Both the position numbers and the translations under genes were made by a program. Below are positions 1 through 5,533 of a stretch of 7,322 nucleotides of DNA, one piece after another (the stretch's first letter is position 1; each line of letters starts with the position of its first letter). The notes under the pieces were generated by a model. The model did no database searches. It was not told where the DNA came from and was given only the letters and a program-made list of their open reading frames with translations. The DNA comes from DASQFQ01 sp035633075 (lineage in GTDB: Bacteria; Actinomycetota; Thermoleophilia; Solirubrobacterales; Solirubrobacteraceae): positions 1-7,322 of the forward strand of contig DASQFQ010000188.1 of assembly GCA_035633075.1 (NCBI GenBank), read 5' to 3'.

Positions 1-182
1 CGCATCTGGACCGCTTCCCCGAGCGCAGCGCCGCTGTCCTCTCCGCAATCGCCGGCGCCAAGCCGGGCGGGGTGGCCTTCCACTGCAGCGGCGGGAAAGA
101 CCGTGCAGGGCAGATCACGATGCTGCTACTCGCGATCATCGGTGGCCTCGCGGCCCTTCGGCGCCGGCTCGTCACCTCGTAG
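1..182 (+). CDS. Protein tyrosine/serine phosphatase, 3' end only, probably C-terminally truncated
   Basis: The frame that starts at base 3 is open to a TAG at 180-182 and gives 59 residues. It carries HCSGGKDRAG, coded by bases 81-110. This is the Cys-X5-Arg P-loop of the PTP superfamily, in the form typical of the bacterial Y_phosphatase3 group (HCxxGKDRTG). The Cys would be the nucleophile and the Arg would hold the phosphate. A hydrophobic helix (QITMLLLAI) follows, as in the family. In relatives, several tens of residues with further helices follow this point. Here the frame ends about 22 residues after the P-loop with a basic, unfamiliar tail (ALRRRLVTS), and neither of the other two forward frames restores a phosphatase-like sequence. 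The 5' part lies outside the window. The family call is good. Whether the gene is functional is doubtful: it may be a decayed remnant. Substrate unknown. Confidence 0.7.
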   Translation, partial: HLDRFPERSAAVLSAIAGAKPGGVAFHCSGGKDRAGQITMLLLAIIGGLAALRRRLVTS

Positions 183-201
183 GGTGGGGCTCCTAGGATG
201 C

Positions 202-210
202 GGGGGGGGG
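202..210. repeat. Homopolymer run of nine G
   Basis: Nine consecutive G lie just after an ATG at 198, in the gap between the phosphatase remnant and the membrane-protein gene. Such runs can slip during replication or sequencing. It falls inside the coding frame only if the upstream ATG at 198 were the true start of the next gene, which I think unlikely. Confidence 0.9.
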
Positions 211-228
211 CGACGCGTGTCCCCGGCA

Positions 229-263
229 TACTTCAGCCCCCGGGCGCCAACTACGCTTTTCCT
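229..263 (+). promoter_or_regulatory. Candidate promoter for a leaderless transcript of the 264-686 gene
   Basis: A TANNNT-type -10 element, TACGCT, lies at 252-257. Six bases (TTTCCT) separate it from the ATG at 264, so a transcript starting at the usual distance would begin at the A of the start codon. There is no Shine-Dalgarno sequence just before this ATG, which fits leaderless translation, common in actinobacteria. The -35 region (near 229-234, TACTTC) is weak. This is inferred from spacing only. Confidence 0.45.
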
Positions 264-686
264 ATGGCCAAGCGCACCCCGCTCACCCTCGCGACCCTGG
301 CGTTCGTCGCGACGGTCCTGCTGCATGGCCTCGACCACGTGCTCCAGGACCGCGGCGTCGGCGCCCTTACCACAGAGGTGCTCGCGGGCGGCACCGTCAT
401 CTTCGCCCTCTCCGCCGCCATGCTCGTCCTCGCGCTGCGAGAGCACCCTCAGGCCCCGCTGTTCGCGGCGGGGGTCGGGCTGTCGACGACGATCGGCGTC
501 TCGCTCGCCCACCTCGCGCCGCACTGGAGCGCGTTCAGCGACCCCTACGCCGACCTCTCCCTGGGCGCCTGGTCGTGGACGGTCATGCTCGCGGAGATCG
601 CCGCCGCCCTCGTGCTCGCCTCCGTCGGGCTGCGCGACTTGCGCGACCGGCGCCCCTCCGCGCGCCACGCCGCCGGCAGCGCCTGA
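264..686 (+). CDS. Small four-helix membrane protein, function unknown
   Basis: The product has 140 residues. I see four hydrophobic segments at about residues 6-24, 38-58, 64-84 and 102-123, with a basic N-terminus (MAKR) and a basic, arginine-rich C-terminus (after residue 124), so both ends probably face the cytoplasm. Polar residues cluster at the membrane edges: HGLDH (21-25) at the end of helix 1, and His83 and His87 (LAHLAPHW) after helix 3. I do not recognise the family and assign no reaction. I chose the ATG at 264 over an in-frame ATG at 198 because helix 1 then starts directly after a normal basic N-terminus, and because the TACGCT element sits at leaderless spacing. The 22 extra residues from the earlier start would be low-complexity and would run through the G9 tract. 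The gene converges on miaB with one base between the stop codons. Confidence 0.75.
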   Translation: MAKRTPLTLATLAFVATVLLHGLDHVLQDRGVGALTTEVLAGGTVIFALSAAMLVLALREHPQAPLFAAGVGLSTTIGVSLAHLAPHWSAFSDPYADLSLGAWSWTVMLAEIAAALVLASVGLRDLRDRRPSARHAAGSA

Positions 687-687
687 C

Positions 688-2001
688 TCACCCCGCGCGG
701 GCGAGCAGTCGCTCCTCGCCACCCAGCGTCTGGCTCGTCGCCTCGAGGATCTCCACGTCGACGATCTCGCCGGGCGCGGCGAGGCCGCTGAAGTTCACGA
801 CCTTGTTGTGGCGCGTGCGTCCGCGCAGCCGTGACGCGTCCGTGCGCGACCTGCCCTCGACGAGGACGTCGAGTGTGCGCCCCACGAAGCGCTGTGCACG
901 CTCGTGCGCCCGCCGCTGCACCACCTCGACCAGGCGCTCCATGCGTGCCACCTTGACCTCGTGCGGGATCTGGTCGTCGAGGTCGGCGGCGAGCGTGCCG
1001 CGCCGCGGCGAGTACACGAAGGTGAACGCCCCGTCGTATCCGACCGCCTCGACCACCTCGAGGGTCTGTGCGAAGTCCTCCTCGGTCTCGCCGGGGAAGC
1101 CGACGATGATGTCGGTCGTCAGCGCCACGTCGGGAACGTGCTCGCGGATGAGGGCGACACGATCGAGGTAGCGCTCGCGTGAGTAGGTCCGTCTCATCGC
1201 CTTGAGCACCCGCGAGGAGCCCGCCTGCAGCGGCAGGTGGATGTGCTCGCAGAGCGCCGGGAGCTCCGCGTGCGCGCGGATGACGTCCTCGCGCATGTCC
1301 TTGGGGTGCGGGCTGGTGTAGCGGATGCGCTCGATCCCCGGCACCGCGTCGACGGCGGCCACCAGCTCGCTGAACGCGGCCCGCGGCCGCAGGTCGCGCC
1401 CGTAGGAGTTGACGTTCTGGCCCAGCAGCGTCACCTCGAGCACGCCGTCTGCGGCCAACCGCTCGACCTCGACGACGAGCTCGCCCGGCGGGCGGCTCAC
1501 CTCCCGCCCGCGCGTGGACGGCACGATGCAGTAGGCGCAGGCGCAGTTGCAGCCCACGGAGACCTGCACCCAGGCCTGGAACTCGCGCGCCCGCTTTCCC
1601 GGCAGGTGCCCGGTGAAGCCCTCGAACTCGAAGAAGCCCTGCGCGGTCAGCGAGTCCGAGGTCAGGAACTCGGCGAGCTTGTGGACCTGGCCGGGGCCGA
1701 AGGCGACGTCGACGAAGGGGAAGCGCCGGAACACCTCCTCCTTGACCGACTGCGCCCAGCAACCGCCCACGCCCACGATCCGGTCGGGCTCCGCGGCCTT
1801 GAGCCGCTTGGCCTCGCCAAGGTGGGCGAGGAAGCGCGAATCCGCCTTCTCGCGGATCGAGCACGTGTTGAACAGGATGAGGTCTGCCTCGTCGCGCGCG
1901 CCGGCCTCGCGGTAGCCGAGCGACTCGAGCATGCCCTTCATGCGCTCGGAGTCGTGCTCGTTCATCTGGCACCCGAAGGTGGTGACGTGAAAGGACTTCA
2001 C
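688..2001 (-). CDS. miaB: tRNA-2-methylthio-N6-dimethylallyladenosine synthase MiaB
   Basis: This 437-residue radical-SAM methylthiotransferase adds a methylthio group to i6A37 of tRNAs that read UNN codons, making ms2i6A and improving decoding. The N-terminal UPF0004 domain has its three cluster cysteines at Cys11 (TFGCQMNEHDSERM), Cys47 (FNTCSIREKAD) and Cys81 (GVGGCWAQ). The radical-SAM motif CX3CX2C is Cys151, Cys155 and Cys158 (VGCNCACAYCIVP), with an extra Cys153 inside it. GQNVNSYG at 194-201 and the HLPLQAGSSRVLKAMRR segment are typical of the family. A C-terminal TRAM domain (about 370-434) should bind tRNA. Length is normal. The GTG start at 2001-1999 gives the classic KSFHVTTFGCQMN opening and overlaps the rny stop as GTGA, implying translational coupling. 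The frame stays open much further upstream, but that part is a high-GC shadow of rny. No miaA is visible beside it. Confidence 0.96.
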   Translation of the reverse strand: MKSFHVTTFGCQMNEHDSERMKGMLESLGYREAGARDEADLILFNTCSIREKADSRFLAHLGEAKRLKAAEPDRIVGVGGCWAQSVKEEVFRRFPFVDVAFGPGQVHKLAEFLTSDSLTAQGFFEFEGFTGHLPGKRAREFQAWVQVSVGCNCACAYCIVPSTRGREVSRPPGELVVEVERLAADGVLEVTLLGQNVNSYGRDLRPRAAFSELVAAVDAVPGIERIRYTSPHPKDMREDVIRAHAELPALCEHIHLPLQAGSSRVLKAMRRTYSRERYLDRVALIREHVPDVALTTDIIVGFPGETEEDFAQTLEVVEAVGYDGAFTFVYSPRRGTLAADLDDQIPHEVKVARMERLVEVVQRRAHERAQRFVGRTLDVLVEGRSRTDASRLRGRTRHNKVVNFSGLAAPGEIVDVEILEATSQTLGGEERLLARAG

Positions 2002-3464
2002 CGCGCGTAGTCCGTAGCCCTCGACTCGCGGATCACCGTGACCTTGATCTGGCCGGGGTACGCGAGCTCCTGCTCGATCTCGCGGGCGATCTCGTGCGAG
2101 AGCAGCACCGCGCCGTCGTCGTCGAGCGAGCCGGGCAGCACCATCACGCGGATCTCGCGGCCCGCCTGCATGGCGTAGACCTTGTCGACGCCGTCGTGGC
2201 GGGTGGCGATCTGCTCGAGGTCGCGCAGGCGCTTGACGTAGGACTCCAGCGACTCCCCGCGGGCGCCGGGCTGGGCGCCCGAGAGCGCATCGGCGGCCTG
2301 GACGAGGACCGCCTCGACGGTCTGCGGCTCGACCTCGTTGTGGTGAGCCTCCATGGCGTGGGCGACGGCTTCGGGCTCGCCGTGCTTGCGGGCCAGGTCG
2401 CCGCCCACTAGCGCGTGCGGCCCCTCGACCTCGTGCGAGACGGCCTTGCCGATGTCGTGCAGCAGAGCGGCCCGGCGCGCGGTCTTGGGCGACGCGCCGA
2501 GCTCGTGGGCCATCATCGCGGCGAGGTTCGCGCACTCGACCGAGTGGGCGAGCACGTTCTGGCCGTAGCTGGTGCGGTACTTCAGCCGCCCGAGCAGCCG
2601 GGTCATCTCAGGGTCCAGAGCGCCGATGTTGGCGTCGAAGCACGCCTTCTCGCCGCTCTCGACGATGTGGCTCTCGAGCTCTGACTTGGCCTGGTAGAAG
2701 GCCTCCTCAATGCGGGCCGGGTGGATGCGCCCGTCCTGCAGGAGCTTCTCGAGCGTCATACGGGCGATCTCGCGGCGGACGCCGTCGAAGCCCGAGAGGA
2801 TCACGGCGTTGGGCGTGTCGTCGATGATGAAGTCGACGCCCGTGAGGTGCTCCAGCGCGCGGATGTTGCGCCCCTCGCGGCCGATGATGCGGCCCTTCAT
2901 GTCGTCTGCGGAGAGCTGGACCACCGAGACGGTGGTCTCCGCCGCATGGCCGGCCGCCATGCGCTGCATGACCACCGAGAGGATGTTGCGCACGCGCCGG
3001 TCGGCGTCGCGCTTGGTCTCCTCCTCGATCTGGCGGATGCGACGGGCCGAGTCGTGGCGGATCTGGTCCTCGAGCTCGTGCAGGAGGATCTGCTTGGCCT
3101 GCGAGGCGCTCAGCCCGGAGACCCGCTCGAGCTCGCGGACGTGGCGCTCCCTGGCTCGCTGGACCTCCTCGCCGCGGACCAGCAGCTCCTGCTCGCGCTC
3201 GGCCAGGGTGACGAGGCGCCCGTCGAGCGCGTCCTCCTTGGCCAGGAGGCGCTCCTCGAGGCGCGCGATCTCCGAGCGGCGCTCCTTGAGCTGCTCGGTA
3301 TCGGTCTCGCCGCGACGGTCGAGCGTGACGCCGGCCGGTTTCGGCGACCCGGGACGACGGTGCCCGGCCAGCGCCGGCGCGCGGCGGGCCAGCAGCGACG
3401 CGCCCAGCACCAGCCCTGCCGCGAGCCCCAGCGCCACCACCACGGCTGCGATCACGATTTCCAT
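1998..3464 (-). CDS. rny: Ribonuclease Y (membrane-anchored endoribonuclease)
   Basis: RNase Y starts mRNA decay by endonucleolytic cleavage and sits at the inner face of the membrane. The 488-residue product shows all expected parts in order: an N-terminal membrane helix (about 3-26), a long charged coiled-coil stretch (about 55-175, rich in E, R, K and Q), a KH RNA-binding domain with the GXXG loop in GRIIGREGRN (191-200), and an HD metal-dependent phosphodiesterase domain with His307 and the His336-Asp337 pair in ALLHDIGK. Family members are usually near 510-520 residues. The slight shortness lies in the N-terminal half. The ATG at 3464-3462 is preceded by a good Shine-Dalgarno sequence (GGAGAGG, about 6 bases away). 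The stop overlaps the miaB start by four bases. Upstream is a 337-bp gap after recX, so rny may have its own promoter. RNase Y is absent from many well-studied actinobacteria that rely on RNase E. Confidence 0.96.
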   Translation of the reverse strand: MEIVIAAVVVALGLAAGLVLGASLLARRAPALAGHRRPGSPKPAGVTLDRRGETDTEQLKERRSEIARLEERLLAKEDALDGRLVTLAEREQELLVRGEEVQRARERHVRELERVSGLSASQAKQILLHELEDQIRHDSARRIRQIEEETKRDADRRVRNILSVVMQRMAAGHAAETTVSVVQLSADDMKGRIIGREGRNIRALEHLTGVDFIIDDTPNAVILSGFDGVRREIARMTLEKLLQDGRIHPARIEEAFYQAKSELESHIVESGEKACFDANIGALDPEMTRLLGRLKYRTSYGQNVLAHSVECANLAAMMAHELGASPKTARRAALLHDIGKAVSHEVEGPHALVGGDLARKHGEPEAVAHAMEAHHNEVEPQTVEAVLVQAADALSGAQPGARGESLESYVKRLRDLEQIATRHDGVDKVYAMQAGREIRVMVLPGSLDDDGAVLLSHEIAREIEQELAYPGQIKVTVIRESRATDYAR

Positions 3465-3505
3465 TGGGTTCCTCTCCCGACGGGCCGGGGTCGCCGGCCC
3501 TGGTC

Positions 3506-3534
3506 ACTCTCTGATCTGGTGAGCGGCGGACCAA
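3506..3534 (-). promoter_or_regulatory. Weak candidate promoter for rny-miaB
   Basis: Reading toward rny, TTGGTC at 3534-3529 is followed after 17 bases by GAGAGT at 3511-3506, one base from a TANNNT -10. A start near 3499 would give a leader of roughly 35 bases that includes the rny ribosome binding site. Both boxes are imperfect, and in 70+% GC DNA such matches occur by chance. Confidence 0.25.
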
Positions 3535-3566
3535 GCCATGACCCGGGCAGGCGCGGAGGAACGAGC

Positions 3567-3662
3567 ATGAAGGCGACCCGCCACGGGCCGCCGCGTCAGA
3601 TGGCGGCTGTAGTCGGTCTTGGTCGGATGGAAGGACACGGGCGCGGGCGCCCGCGTTGCTGA
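3567..3662 (+). CDS. Possible 31-residue small protein, unrecognised
   Basis: An ATG at 3567 is preceded by GGAGGA with a six-base spacer (3555-3560), the strongest Shine-Dalgarno match in the gap. The frame runs 31 codons to a TGA at 3660-3662. The peptide starts MKATRHGPPRQM and is basic, rich in Gly, Arg and Pro, with no membrane segment or motif I know. It runs opposite to the flanking genes and no convincing promoter precedes it. It overlaps a palindrome at 3642-3655. It may be a chance ORF, and I list it only because of its ribosome binding site. Confidence 0.2.
   Translation: MKATRHGPPRQMAAVVGLGRMEGHGRGRPRC
3642..3655. repeat. 14-bp perfect palindrome
   Basis: CGCGGGCGCCCGCG reads the same on both strands, with 7-bp arms and no spacer. 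It could be a protein binding site. With no loop it is a poor RNA hairpin unless some central pairs open. GC-only palindromes are fairly likely by chance at this base composition. Confidence 0.5.
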
Positions 3663-3769
3663 GAGTCGGTGGCCGTCAACATGATGCTGCTGTCTTTCCG
3701 CTAAAAGTGTCCGTTTGCTGCAATATTCAAGACCCGAGGGCCTGGTCTGTCGCTGCCATGGATCGTAGT

Positions 3770-3784
3770 ACCGGCGGGGCCGGT
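3770..3784 (-). promoter_or_regulatory. Inverted repeat after recX: candidate terminator or operator
   Basis: On the minus strand ACCGGC-CCC-GCCGGT forms a perfect 6-bp stem with a three-base loop. It starts 17 bases after the recX stop, a good place for a transcription terminator, but no T tract follows. The same repeat also fills most of a 17-bp spacer between TTGCGC (3790-3785) and TACGAT (3767-3762), a promoter-like pair reading toward rny, so it could instead be an operator. The sequence alone does not decide between these. Confidence 0.4.
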
Positions 3785-3801
3785 GCGCAAACGAGCCGAC
3801 G

Positions 3802-4293
3802 TCAGTCGAGCTCGCTCGCGCCGGCGTGGCGGCGCAGCGCGTCGAGCGCCAACTCTGGGGCGTAGCCCTTGCGGACCAGGATCCCGAGCGCGCGATCGCG
3901 CTCGGCGCGGGTGGAGGGCGGGTCCGGGCAGCGGTGGCGCAGCAGCTCCAGCGCGGCCCCGCGCTCGGCCTCGTGGCCGCGGGCGGCGAGCGCCGCATCG
4001 ACGCTGTCGCGGGCCACGCCGAGTTCGCGCAACCGGCGCTCGACCCGCTCGGACCCCCACCCGTCGAGCCGCCGCCGGTCCTCGGCGAAGCGCTCGGCGT
4101 AGCGGGCGTCGTCGAGATAGCCGAGCTCGAGCAGCTCGGTCACCACCTGGTCGGCCACCGCCGGCTCCACGCGCTTGCCGAGCAGGATCGCGCCCAGCTC
4201 GTGCACGGTGCGGTCGCGCCGGTTCAGCGCGCGCCAGGCCAGGGCTCGCGCGCGCTCGACGGGATCGCCGTCCCGGCCGGCCTGCATCGCCAT
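3802..4293 (-). CDS. recX: Regulatory protein RecX
   Basis: RecX binds RecA filaments and modulates, usually limits, RecA activity. The 163-residue product has the helical repeat pattern of the family: an N-terminal segment around ARALAWRALNRRDRTVHELGAILL, then the central signature ELGYLDDARYAERFAEDRR, then RLDGWGSERVERRLRELGV, and a C-terminal repeat near LGILVRKGYAPELALDALRR. It directly follows recA, with 7 bp between the recA stop and this ATG, as in many bacteria, so expression is probably by read-through and coupling. I see no strong Shine-Dalgarno before the ATG at 4293. Another ATG lies two codons in (4287), and an in-frame GTG at 4320 would overlap recA, so the exact start is uncertain. 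Length is within the family's range, toward its short end. Confidence 0.92.
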   Translation of the reverse strand: MAMQAGRDGDPVERARALAWRALNRRDRTVHELGAILLGKRVEPAVADQVVTELLELGYLDDARYAERFAEDRRRLDGWGSERVERRLRELGVARDSVDAALAARGHEAERGAALELLRHRCPDPPSTRAERDRALGILVRKGYAPELALDALRRHAGASELD

Positions 4294-4300
4294 GAGGCGC

Positions 4301-5401
<1,101 letters not shown>

Positions 5402-5533
5402 GTGGGCGAACTCCTCGAGACTCTCATAATCGTGGATCGCGCACTCTAGGCGCGGGTGCGGACGGACTCGCAGGCTCTCAACGCCCGCCGTGACGGCGCA
5501 ATGCGCGGGTGTGGAGGAAGTGCGCGCGAGCGG
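5402..5533 (-). promoter_or_regulatory. recA upstream region with candidate promoter
   Basis: The 132 bp between the hydrolase stop and recA must hold the recA promoter, unless recA is read from the hydrolase gene. A TANNNT-type -10, TAGAGT, lies at 5448-5443 and would give a leader of about 35 bases containing the GAGGAG site (5416-5411). No good -35 is present at 17 bp. Instead CCGTCCGCA sits eight bases before the -10. That is the spacing of the LexA-independent actinobacterial recA promoter motif (TTGTCRGTG-N8-TANNNT), but with only a partial match. I see no GAAC-N4-GTTC type LexA box. Confidence 0.4.
5486..5498 (-). terminator. Short hairpin after the hydrolase gene, weak terminator candidate
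   Basis: CGCCG-TCA-CGGCG on the minus strand forms a 5-bp GC stem with a three-base loop (six pairs around one base if T-A also pairs). It begins 35 bases after the hydrolase stop and before the recA promoter region. No T run follows, only a TTG a few bases on, so any termination would be inefficient. Chance is a fair alternative. Confidence 0.25.

Larger units (their letters stand above)
3465..3801. other. Intergenic region between recX and rny
   Basis: This is the largest gap in the window and interrupts what is otherwise a tight same-strand gene block. It holds an AT-richer island at about 3680-3735, two perfect palindromes (3642-3655 and 3770-3784), promoter-like elements reading toward rny, and two tiny opposed ORFs (3567-3662 plus, 3596-3682 minus). 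I see no tRNA or other RNA that I recognise. The most likely content is the end of the recA-recX transcript and the promoter plus 5' leader of rny-miaB. A small RNA or leader peptide is possible but not shown. Confidence 0.6.

Noticed and set aside
198..263. Longer start for the membrane protein at ATG 198
   Set aside because: The extra 22 residues are low-complexity and run through G9, whereas the ATG at 264 gives a normal basic N-terminus and suits the -10 spacing.
1237..2010. Plus-strand ORF (257 codons) opposite miaB
   Set aside because: Antisense shadow of a well-conserved gene, with His/Asp/Leu-rich content and no recognisable domain.
2002..2535. N-terminal extension of the miaB reading frame
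   Set aside because: The frame is open, but the residues are low-complexity Arg/Ala/Gly in a different frame of rny. The conserved MiaB N-terminus begins at the GTG overlapping the rny stop.
2721..3662. Long plus-strand ORF (313 codons) opposite rny
   Set aside because: It is antisense to a clear rny gene, and its composition (Asp, Ala, Leu, Val, Arg) is what high-GC codons give when read backward. No family resemblance.
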